Part shown: piece by piece, positions 1 through 5,047 of the stretch
Layout: each line of letters begins with the position of its first letter
Position numbering within the stretch: position 1 is the first letter of the stretch
Assembly (NCBI GenBank): GCA_007117945.1
Contig: SKTN01000288.1
Coordinates: 1 to 5,047 of the forward strand
Direction: 5' to 3'
Length of the DNA stretch: 5,047 nt
Source: Nitriliruptoraceae bacterium
GTDB taxonomy: Bacteria > Actinomycetota > Nitriliruptoria > Nitriliruptorales > Nitriliruptoraceae
Made by a program: the position numbers and the translations under genes
The notes under the pieces: model-generated
Database searches by the model: none
Told to the model about the DNA's origin: nothing
Seen by the model: only the letters and a program-made list of their open reading frames with translations

Positions 1-3
1 CGC

Positions 4-21
4 CACCCGGAGAACCGGGTG
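4..21 (-). terminator. Candidate hairpin terminator after prfC
   Basis: A perfect 7-bp inverted repeat (CACCCGG / CCGGGTG) with a 4-nt loop lies 46 bp beyond the prfC stop. No T-tract follows, as is common for terminators in high-GC actinobacteria. It could equally serve a gene beyond the left window edge. The structure is seen directly; the termination role is inferred. Confidence 0.4.
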
Positions 22-67
22 CCACGGCGCGGCGGATGGGGGTCGGGGAACAGTGAGGTCAGCACGG

Positions 68-1624
68 TCAGCTCAGGATCAGGGTGTCGAGGGCGAGCTC
101 CGGGTGGTCCCGCGCGATGCGCTCCGCGACGAAGCGGCTGCGGAACAGCGCCAGGGGCACCCCGTTGTCCCGCCGGTAGACGTCGACGTCGCGCATCGCC
201 TCCAGCTCGGCGGCGCTGGCATCGTCGGTGGCTCGGGCCACCTCGAAGCGGGTGCCCTCGAGGCGGACGGGGGCACCGAACTCGTGCGCCATCCGCCAGG
301 ACGCCACGTCGAACTGCAGCTGGCCCACCGCGGCCCAGATCGGCGCCTGATCCCCGAGGTCATCGTGGCGCAGGACCTGGACCACGCCCTCCTCGTCGAG
401 CTGTTGGACCCCGCGGCGGAACTGCTTGATGCGGCTGCGGTCCGCCGGGTGGGCGGTCTGGAAGTGCTCCGGCGTGAAGGTGGGCAGGGGCGGGAAGACC
501 ACCTCGGCGCCCTCGGCGTGGAGGGTGTCGCCGGCACGCAGGTCGGTGGCGTTGACCAGGCCGATCACGTCGCCGGGGAACGCCTCGTCGACGGTCTCGC
601 GGTCCCGGCCGAACACCGCGTGGGCGTACTTGGCCACGGTCTTGCGGCCGGTGCGGGCGTTGACCAGGGTCGCACCCCGCTCGAAGCGCCCCGAGCACAC
701 CCGGATGAACGCCAGCCGGTCGCGGTGCCGCGGATCGAGGTTGGCCTGGACCTTGAACACCAGCCCGGAGAAGGGACCGTCGACGGGGTGGGCGCGGTCC
801 TCGCGGTCGGGGCGCGCTGCCGGCGGTGGCGCGTAGGCCACCACGGCGTCGAGCAGCAGCCGCACCCCGAAGTTCGACAGCGCGGAGCCGAAGAAGACGG
901 GCGTGGCCTCCCCGGCGAGGAAGGCGTCGATGTCGATGTCCGCGCCGACGGCATCCAGCAGGTCGAGCTCCTCACGGACCACCTCGGCGACCCCCTCGAC
1001 CCCGCCCTCGTCCTCCTGCGCCATCCGGGCCCCACCGGGGGTGTTGGCCTCGAAGCGGTAGCTGTGGCGGTCACGGCGATCGACCACACCCTGGAAGCGG
1101 CCCTCGGGCTTGATCGGCCAGGTCACGGGCTGGCCGGGGATACCGAGCTTGGCCTCGAGGTCGTCGAGGATCTCCAGCGGCTCGGGGGTGGGCCGGTCCA
1201 TCTTGTTGACGAAGGTGATGATCGGCGTGCCGCGGGCCTTGCAGACGGCGTAGAGCTTCTCGGTCTGCGGCTCCACACCCCGCGCGGCGTCGATGACCAT
1301 CACCGCCGCGTCGACACCGGACAGGACCCGGTAGGTGTCCTCGGAGAAGTCACGGTGGCCCGGGGTGTCGAGCAGGTTGAGCACCGTGTGGTCGTGCTCG
1401 AAGCGGGCCACGGCGGAGGTGACCGAGATCCCACGCTTCTGCTCGAGCTCCAACCAGTCGGAGGTGGTGGCGCGCTCGGCCTTGCGGCTCTGCACGGCAC
1501 CGGCCTGCTGGATGGCGCCCGCGTAGAGCAGGAACTTCTCGGTGAGGGTGGTCTTGCCCGCGTCCGGGTGCGAGATGATCGCGAAGGTCCGGCGGCGAGC
1601 AGCTTCCGCGGACACGACGGACAC
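68..1624 (-). CDS. prfC: Peptide chain release factor 3 (RF3), translational GTPase
   Basis: RF3 is a cytoplasmic GTPase that acts on the ribosome after peptide release, helping RF1/RF2 dissociate and taking part in post-peptidyl-transfer quality control. The 518-residue product matches the usual RF3 length (E. coli about 529) and looks complete. The G domain shows G1 SHPDAGKTT (residues 18-26), the switch I stretch KRGISVTS (63-70), G3 DTPGH (86-90), G4 NKMD (140-143) and G5 GSALSNFGV (246-254). The RF3-typical SDWLELEQKRGIS, RDFSEDTYR and later LQFDVA blocks separate it from EF-G and TetM-type proteins. Domains II and III fill residues from about 275 to the end. The GTG start at 1624 is supported by a GGAG Shine-Dalgarno 7 nt upstream; a second in-frame GTG lies three codons on. 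The gene stands alone, divergent from the LCP gene. RF3 occurs patchily in bacteria, so presence here is informative but not odd. I see no missing GTPase motif or frameshift. Confidence 0.97.
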   Translation of the reverse strand: MSVVSAEAARRRTFAIISHPDAGKTTLTEKFLLYAGAIQQAGAVQSRKAERATTSDWLELEQKRGISVTSAVARFEHDHTVLNLLDTPGHRDFSEDTYRVLSGVDAAVMVIDAARGVEPQTEKLYAVCKARGTPIITFVNKMDRPTPEPLEILDDLEAKLGIPGQPVTWPIKPEGRFQGVVDRRDRHSYRFEANTPGGARMAQEDEGGVEGVAEVVREELDLLDAVGADIDIDAFLAGEATPVFFGSALSNFGVRLLLDAVVAYAPPPAARPDREDRAHPVDGPFSGLVFKVQANLDPRHRDRLAFIRVCSGRFERGATLVNARTGRKTVAKYAHAVFGRDRETVDEAFPGDVIGLVNATDLRAGDTLHAEGAEVVFPPLPTFTPEHFQTAHPADRSRIKQFRRGVQQLDEEGVVQVLRHDDLGDQAPIWAAVGQLQFDVASWRMAHEFGAPVRLEGTRFEVARATDDASAAELEAMRDVDVYRRDNGVPLALFRSRFVAERIARDHPELALDTLILS

Positions 1625-1631
1625 GGGGCGG

Positions 1632-1635
1632 CTCC
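1632..1635 (-). promoter_or_regulatory. Shine-Dalgarno of prfC
   Basis: On the minus strand GGAG lies 7 nt before the GTG at 1624. It supports this GTG over the in-frame GTG at 1615. The uppP gene has the same GGAG at the same spacing. Confidence 0.7.
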
Positions 1636-1690
1636 GGGTGGAGTGAGGGCCGCACAGCGGGTTCGACGGCCCGGGGCGGCAGGTACGGGA

Positions 1691-1714
1691 GGGGTGTTCG
1701 ACCCCCTACGGTAG
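1691..1714. repeat. Two small inverted repeats in the divergent intergenic region
   Basis: GGGGT-GTTCG-ACCCC (1691-1705) is followed directly by the 9-bp near-palindrome CTAC-G-GTAG (1706-1714). They lie about 70-90 bp upstream of the prfC start and overlap its candidate -10. They could be an operator or an mRNA leader hairpin for prfC. In DNA this GC-rich, short repeats also arise by chance, so no function is assigned. Confidence 0.3.
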
Positions 1715-1736
1715 CGCCCGAACCGGGGTAGCCGAT
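1708..1736 (-). promoter_or_regulatory. Weak candidate sigma-70-type promoter for prfC
   Basis: On the minus strand TACCGT (1708-1713) fits the TANNNT -10 pattern. A 17-nt spacer would put the -35 at 1731-1736 (ATCGGC), which does not resemble TTGACA. Transcription would begin near 1700, giving a leader of about 75 nt. It is the best candidate I found on this strand and remains weak. Confidence 0.2.
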
Positions 1737-1767
1737 CGCCACGGGTGGCCGTCCGGACCCCGGGTGC

Positions 1768-1795
1768 GGAAACCATCCCGGGCGACAACACGTAG
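1768..1795 (+). promoter_or_regulatory. Candidate ECF sigma factor promoter of the LCP gene
   Basis: GGAAAC (1768-1773) is separated by 17 nt from CGTAG (1791-1795). This is the arrangement of extracytoplasmic-function sigma promoters, which typically have a GAAC/GAAAC -35 and a CGT-type -10 spaced 16-17 nt. Transcription would start near 1801-1804. The downstream gene encodes a cell-envelope enzyme, which suits envelope-stress control. The motif match is seen; promoter activity and the sigma factor involved are inferred. Confidence 0.42.
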
Positions 1796-1868
1796 CCTGG
1801 GCGTGCTGCGCACAACGGCGTGGCGTCTGGGTCCGGACCTCGGACCACCGGGCAGCGGGGTGCACACG

Positions 1869-3125
1869 GTGACGGCGACGGATGCGCGGGCCGAGGATCA
1901 GGCGGATGCCTCGTCCGGTGGTGCACACCATCGGCAGCGCCGCCGCCGGGCACAGCGCATCGCCGGTGTGGTCGCGGTCCTGGTCGCCTTCGCCGCCGCG
2001 GTGGTGGTCGGCACGCTCGTGGCCCTGGATGACTCCTTGACCCGTGTCGAGGTGGAGGGTCTGGCCGGCGGTGACCCGCCCGGCGACGCCGAGACCGACG
2101 TCACCGGCGACGACGGTGCCGGGGAGGTCGACCCCTCAGGTGCCGCGGATGTGGACATCGAGCGCGATGCGGAGCCGGTCACCGTCCTGCTCCTGGGCTC
2201 GGACACCCGTGAGGTGCTGACGCCCGAGGAGCGCCGCGAACTCGGCACCGGCATGGCCTGGGGCGAGCGCACCGAGGTGGTCGCCCTGGCCCGGGTGGAC
2301 GACGCCGCGGGTGAGCTGCGGATGGTCAACATCCCCCGGGACAGCATCATCACCCGGTGTGACGGCAGCCGGGGCCGCATCAACGCCGCCTACGGCATCG
2401 GCGAGCGCACCGACGTCGGCGGCATGAGCTGCATCGTGCAGAGCGTCAGCTCCTGGTCCGGTCTGGACATCGACCACGCGGTCAAGGTCGACTTCCGCGG
2501 CTTCATCGACATCGTCGAGGCGATCGGCGGCGTCGAGATGTTCCTCGAGGAGCCGCTGCGTGACGAGCGGGCGAACCTCGATCTGGAGGCCGGCTGCCAG
2601 GTCCTCGACGGCGCCGACGCCCTGGCCTTCGCGCGGGCCCGCGGTCTCGACGACGACTTCGGGCGCATCAGCCGCCAGCAGCGCCTGCTGGTGGAGCTGC
2701 GCGACCAGGTCCAGGAGAACGGCGTGTTCGCCGAGCCGGTACGGACCCTGCGCCTCGCCGAAGCGATCGCAGGGTCGATGGAGGTCGACAGCAGCCTGAC
2801 CCTCAACCGCATCCGGCAGCTGGTGATGGGGCACCGCTCCACGCTGCAGGAGGACCTGGCGACACGCACGGTGCCGGGCGAGCGGGCGACGGGTACCGAG
2901 GCGTGGCTGCTCCAGCCCGACGAGCAGGCCGCCCAGGAGCTGTTCACCTGGCTGCTCGAGGGCGACCCGGAGCCCGAGGAGGACCCGGACACCCGGGCCG
3001 AGGACGACACCACCGACGGCCCCACCGAGGGCGGCGAGACGGACGGCTCCGCGGACCAGGCGGAACCGGACGAGGACGAGGACGAGGACGTACCCGCCGG
3101 CTCGCAGCCACAGCGCTGCCCCTGA
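1869..3125 (+). CDS. LCP (LytR-CpsA-Psr) family cell-wall glycopolymer transferase
   Basis: LCP enzymes attach teichoic-acid-like or arabinogalactan-like polymers from undecaprenyl-diphosphate carriers to peptidoglycan on the outer face of the membrane. From GTG 1869 the product has 418 residues. A short cytoplasmic tail ends in HHRQRRRRAQR (20-30), then comes one membrane helix (31-53), an acidic linker (about 66-102) and the LCP domain (about 103-275 and beyond). Family signatures are LLLGSDTR (107-114), MVNIPRDS (152-159), RINAAYG (170-176), VDFRGFIDIVEAIGGV (207-222) and LDGADALAFARARG...DFGRISRQQ (246-271). The usual R-S/T-D after the first block reads R-T-E (134-136), a conservative change. 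Residues 364-418 form a highly acidic, probably disordered tail. C164, C188 and C243 lie in the extracytoplasmic domain. The start is uncertain: GTG 1764, 1803 and 1860 are in frame, but 1764 lies upstream of the candidate promoter. A GCGGGG stretch 8 nt before 1869 is a weak ribosome site. The exact polymer substrate cannot be told. Confidence 0.93.
   Translation: MTATDARAEDQADASSGGAHHRQRRRRAQRIAGVVAVLVAFAAAVVVGTLVALDDSLTRVEVEGLAGGDPPGDAETDVTGDDGAGEVDPSGAADVDIERDAEPVTVLLLGSDTREVLTPEERRELGTGMAWGERTEVVALARVDDAAGELRMVNIPRDSIITRCDGSRGRINAAYGIGERTDVGGMSCIVQSVSSWSGLDIDHAVKVDFRGFIDIVEAIGGVEMFLEEPLRDERANLDLEAGCQVLDGADALAFARARGLDDDFGRISRQQRLLVELRDQVQENGVFAEPVRTLRLAEAIAGSMEVDSSLTLNRIRQLVMGHRSTLQEDLATRTVPGERATGTEAWLLQPDEQAAQELFTWLLEGDPEPEEDPDTRAEDDTTDGPTEGGETDGSADQAEPDEDEDEDVPAGSQPQRCP
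3069..3089 (+). repeat. Hexamer tandem repeat coding for Asp-Glu in the LCP tail
   Basis: GAC is followed by three copies of GAGGAC, in frame, encoding alternating Asp-Glu residues near the LCP C-terminus. Being a multiple of three, copy-number change would lengthen or shorten the acidic tail without a frameshift. Confidence 0.85.
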
Positions 3126-3167
3126 GCCGGACACCCCGCCAGGTTCGATGCCCGGCGAGCGGGTCCC

Positions 3168-3182
3168 TGCGGTACGACCGCA
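3168..3182. terminator. Candidate bidirectional terminator hairpin between convergent genes
   Basis: TGCGGT-ACG-ACCGCA is a perfect 6-bp stem with a 3-nt loop. It sits 42 bp after the LCP stop and 3 bp after the uppP stop, the only clear hairpin in the 60-bp convergent gap. There is no T-tract on either side. The stem is short, so the role is tentative. Confidence 0.4.
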
Positions 3183-3185
3183 CCT

Positions 3186-4088
3186 TCAGCCGGCGTGCTC
3201 CACGCCCAGCCCGGTGACGAGCACCGTGGCCGCCAGGGCCCACACGTACAGGGAGAACACCCGGAAGCGGGCGGACTCCAGCAGGCGCAGCACCAGCCAC
3301 AGGGCCCCGGTACCCACCACCGCGGCGGTGACGAACCCCACGGCCATCGCACCCCAGCTGATCGTGCCGAACCCGTCGCCGAGCGCCACCTGGAGGGTCT
3401 GCACCCCCGTCGCCGCCAGGATCGTGGGGATCGCGACGTAGAAGGAGTAACGCGCCGCCATGGTGCGCTGCATCCCCAGCAGCAGGGCCGCGAAGATGGT
3501 GGTGCCCGAGCGGGAGATCCCGGGGGCCAGGGCCACGGCCTGGGCCACACCCACCAGGACGGCCACCGTGACGGTGATCTGCGCGGGGCCACGCCAGCCG
3601 AACCGCAGCCGCGCCCCACTGCGCTGCGGCGTCATCGCGTCGGTCCACCACAGCATGGCACCCGTCACCACCAGCGCACCCGCCACCAACGTCGGCGAGC
3701 CGAACACCTGCGTGAGCAGGTCCTGGAAGGTCAACCCGAGCACCCCGGTGACCGCCACGGACAGCAGCATCAGCAGGATCAGGCGGCTGGCCGTCGCCTC
3801 GGCGAAGGTGCCGCCGCCCCGGGACAGGCGGCCGGCGGCGCGGTCCTCACGCACCCCGGCGGCGAGCTCCCTGAGCCCGTCGCCCATCACGATCACCACC
3901 GACACCAGGGTGCCGACGTGGACGACCAGATCGAACAGGATCAGCTCGGGGCTGTCGGGGGGTGGCACGTCGTAGCCCTGACCCCGCAGCCAGGTCTGGG
4001 TGAGCACGAGGTGGCTGGTGGAGGACACGGGCACGAACATGAACACGCCCTGCACGATGCCGAGCACCAGTGCGATCAAGAGGGTCAC
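3186..4088 (-). CDS. uppP: Undecaprenyl-diphosphate phosphatase (UppP/BacA family), divergent active-site motif
   Basis: UppP is a polytopic membrane enzyme that dephosphorylates undecaprenyl diphosphate to recycle the lipid carrier for peptidoglycan and wall polymers; overproduction gives bacitracin resistance. The 300-residue product is somewhat longer than E. coli BacA (273). It carries both repeat signatures: VPVSSTSHL (19-27) and APGISRSGTT (188-197), the latter holding the Ser-Arg pair matching E. coli S173/R174. Hydrophobic segments lie at about 1-20, 50-69, 102-120, 132-148, 170-188, 197-206, 214-232, 245-268 and 277-294. Aligned by eye to E. coli, E17 is Q13 (allowed in E/QxxxE), E21 is M17, S27 is S23, G29 is S25 and H30 is H26. 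The loss of the second glutamate is unusual. An extra polar cytoplasmic-type loop spans about 70-100. GTG 4088 has GGAG 7 nt upstream. The gene is 135 bp downstream of mgtE and convergent with the LCP gene. The family call is firm; phosphatase activity is less certain because of M17. Confidence 0.92.
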   Translation of the reverse strand: MTLLIALVLGIVQGVFMFVPVSSTSHLVLTQTWLRGQGYDVPPPDSPELILFDLVVHVGTLVSVVIVMGDGLRELAAGVREDRAAGRLSRGGGTFAEATASRLILLMLLSVAVTGVLGLTFQDLLTQVFGSPTLVAGALVVTGAMLWWTDAMTPQRSGARLRFGWRGPAQITVTVAVLVGVAQAVALAPGISRSGTTIFAALLLGMQRTMAARYSFYVAIPTILAATGVQTLQVALGDGFGTISWGAMAVGFVTAAVVGTGALWLVLRLLESARFRVFSLYVWALAATVLVTGLGVEHAG

Positions 4089-4095
4089 GTCCGGG

Positions 4096-4099
4096 CTCC
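4096..4099 (-). promoter_or_regulatory. Shine-Dalgarno of uppP
   Basis: GGAG on the minus strand lies 7 nt before the GTG at 4088. It fixes the start so that the product begins at the conserved first membrane segment. Confidence 0.7.
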
Positions 4100-4131
4100 G
4101 TCAGGCGCGCCAGACCGGCGAGGTGGTGCGC

Positions 4132-4160
4132 CGGCCGCGGTCGGTGCCCGACCGCGGCCG
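4132..4160 (-). terminator. Perfect 13-bp inverted repeat between mgtE and uppP, likely terminator
   Basis: The arms CGGCCGCGGTCGG (4132-4144) and CCGACCGCGGCCG (4148-4160) are exact complements around a 3-nt loop (TGC). The element is 63 bp past the mgtE stop and 43 bp before the uppP start. It is by far the strongest hairpin in the window. A GC-only stem without a T-tract suits an actinobacterial terminator of mgtE. An operator or leader hairpin for uppP is the alternative. The remainder of the 135-bp gap holds only a weaker imperfect repeat (4168-4174 with 4204-4210). Confidence 0.6.
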
Positions 4161-4223
4161 CGACGGTAGGCGACGACGGCCACCGACCCCGCCGGCCGGC
4201 GCCGTCGCCTGACCACCGCCAGC

Positions 4224-5047
4224 TCAGATGCCGAGCACCGTCACCGCGATGCCGAAGTAGAGCAGCAGCCCCGTCGCGTCCACCAGGGTGGTGATCACGG
4301 GTGCGGAGAACACCACCGGGTCGACCCCGATCCGCTTGGCGAGGGGTGGCAGGAACCCGCCGGCGAAGGTCGCCCAGATGCAGATGAAGAACAGCGTCAG
4401 GCTGATCACCGTGGCGAGGGCGGCACCGAAGAACAGTGCCACCGGACCGAAGGCCAGGGCGGCGAGCAGCAACCCCAGCAGCACGCCGACGGCGATCTCC
4501 TTGCGCAGCATCCGCGGGAGGTCACGGAACCGCAGCTCGCCCACGGCCATCGCACGGATCACCACCGTGGCCGCCTGCGACCCGGAGTTGCCCCCGGTGT
4601 CGATCAGCAGGGGGATGAACAGCGCGAGGGTGCTGACCTGCTCGATGCGGTCCTCGAACCCGCCGATCACCGTCACCGTCGCCACGGCGGCCACCCCGAG
4701 CAGCAGCAGCCACACCGCGCGCTTGCGCGCGAGCAGCAGGACGCTGGCCTCGAGGTAGGGCAGGGCGACGAGGTCCGCCTCCTGCATCAGCCGGGCGGCG
4801 ACCTCCTGGTCCTCGTCCACACGCACCTGGTAGCGCTCGGCCTGCAACAGCTCCGACACCGAGGTGGCGGGCGCGGCGGTGACCAGGTCCGGCAGGTCCA
4901 CGGCGCCCACCAGGCGACGCTGGTCGTCGGTGACGGGCACCACCAGGACCTCCCGGGGGCGCAGCTGTGCCCGGCGCACCTTGGCGAGGGCGTCGGAGGC
5001 GCTCATGCTGGCGCGCAGGCTGACGAACCGGGGGCTCATCATGCGCC
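4224..5047 (-). CDS. mgtE: MgtE-family magnesium transporter, C-terminal part (5' end outside window), shortened CBS region
   Basis: MgtE forms a dimeric Mg2+ channel in the inner membrane; its cytoplasmic N and CBS domains and the plug helix close the pore when Mg2+ is plentiful. The frame runs open through the right edge (an Arg codon precedes the ATG pair at 5042), so the N domain and the true start are outside. Counting from ATG 5042: the first CBS domain spans about 1-58 (MSPRFVSL, LVGAVDLPDL), and the second begins at 62-94 (VSELLQ, VRVDEDQEVAARLMQEADLVAL). The protein then goes straight to PYLEASVLLLARKRAVWLL (95-113), which normally follows the plug helix. Five membrane segments follow, with the pore motifs IPLLIDTGGNSGSQAAT (143-159), FAGGFLPPLAKRIGVDP and TTLVDATGLLLYFGIA. 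The Asp of the last motif (D255) matches the conserved TM5 pore aspartate. About 40-50 residues of CBS2 and plug helix are absent. Membrane part looks intact; gating is probably altered. Confidence 0.93.
   Translation of the reverse strand, partial: RMMSPRFVSLRASMSASDALAKVRRAQLRPREVLVVPVTDDQRRLVGAVDLPDLVTAAPATSVSELLQAERYQVRVDEDQEVAARLMQEADLVALPYLEASVLLLARKRAVWLLLLGVAAVATVTVIGGFEDRIEQVSTLALFIPLLIDTGGNSGSQAATVVIRAMAVGELRFRDLPRMLRKEIAVGVLLGLLLAALAFGPVALFFGAALATVISLTLFFICIWATFAGGFLPPLAKRIGVDPVVFSAPVITTLVDATGLLLYFGIAVTVLGI

Noticed and set aside
53..1714. A 553-codon open frame on the plus strand covering all of prfC
   Set aside because: It is longer than prfC itself but is the antisense shadow expected when codons are strongly G/C at the third position. 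Its translation is low-complexity Gly/Val/Asp/Arg with no recognisable domain, while the minus strand encodes a complete RF3.
1764..1868. N-terminal extension of the LCP protein from GTG 1764
   Set aside because: The extension has no conserved feature, no Shine-Dalgarno, and begins upstream of the candidate promoter -35. A start at 1869 still leaves the basic tail and membrane helix intact. GTG 1803 remains possible and is kept as an alternative.
2136..3134. A 332-codon minus-strand frame opposite the LCP gene
   Set aside because: Composition is that of an antisense shadow (Val, Leu, Ala, Asp, Gly runs), with no motif. The plus strand carries clear LCP signatures over the same bases.
3195..4169. 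A 324-codon plus-strand frame opposite uppP
   Set aside because: The translation is His/Gly/Gln/Arg-rich and lacks any hydrophobic pattern or motif; the opposite strand encodes a coherent membrane protein.
4168..4210. Imperfect inverted repeat just after the mgtE stop (AGGCGAC / GTCGCCT)
   Set aside because: Seven pairs separated by 29 nt with a mismatched interior is weak in DNA this GC-rich, and a far stronger hairpin lies just beyond it.
5037..5042. ATG at 5042 as the real start of mgtE
   Set aside because: The first residues (MMSPRFVSL) already lie inside the first CBS domain, and the frame is open to the window edge. The gene is cut by the window and is not N-terminally deleted as far as can be seen.

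Overview
The window is high-GC, tightly packed bacterial DNA. GTG starts dominate, codons favour G/C in the third position, and each strand carries long shadow reading frames. This composition, together with a LytR-CpsA-Psr (LCP) cell-wall enzyme carrying an acidic tail, points to an Actinomycetota (high-GC Gram-positive) chromosome. I cannot place it lower than phylum from sequence alone.

Layout: (1) Positions 68-1624, minus strand: prfC, peptide chain release factor 3, with a small hairpin beyond its stop. (2) Positions 1625-1868: a 244-bp divergent intergenic region with a good ECF-sigma-type promoter candidate facing right and a weak promoter candidate facing left. (3) Positions 1869-3125, plus strand: a membrane-anchored LCP-family glycopolymer transferase. 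(4) A 60-bp gap between convergent genes, containing a hairpin. (5) Positions 3186-4088, minus strand: a divergent UppP/BacA undecaprenyl-diphosphate phosphatase. (6) A 135-bp gap with a perfect 13-bp inverted repeat. (7) Positions 4224 to the right edge, minus strand: the 3' part of an MgtE magnesium transporter gene, cut by the window end. No intergenic stretch exceeds 300 bp. I see no tRNA, rRNA, CRISPR, insertion sequence or phage material.

The two middle genes share a pathway. LCP enzymes move glycopolymers from undecaprenyl-diphosphate carriers onto peptidoglycan, and UppP returns undecaprenyl-diphosphate to the monophosphate pool. They are convergent, so this is functional proximity and not an operon. 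prfC (translation termination) and mgtE (Mg2+ uptake) have no obvious link to them.

I see no new multi-gene system. The points most worth a second look are: the MgtE-like protein lacks the end of its second CBS domain and the connecting 'plug' helix, as if removed by a clean in-frame deletion; the UppP has Met where the second glutamate of the (E/Q)xxxE active-site motif belongs; and the ECF-type promoter in front of the LCP gene constrains which GTG is its start.
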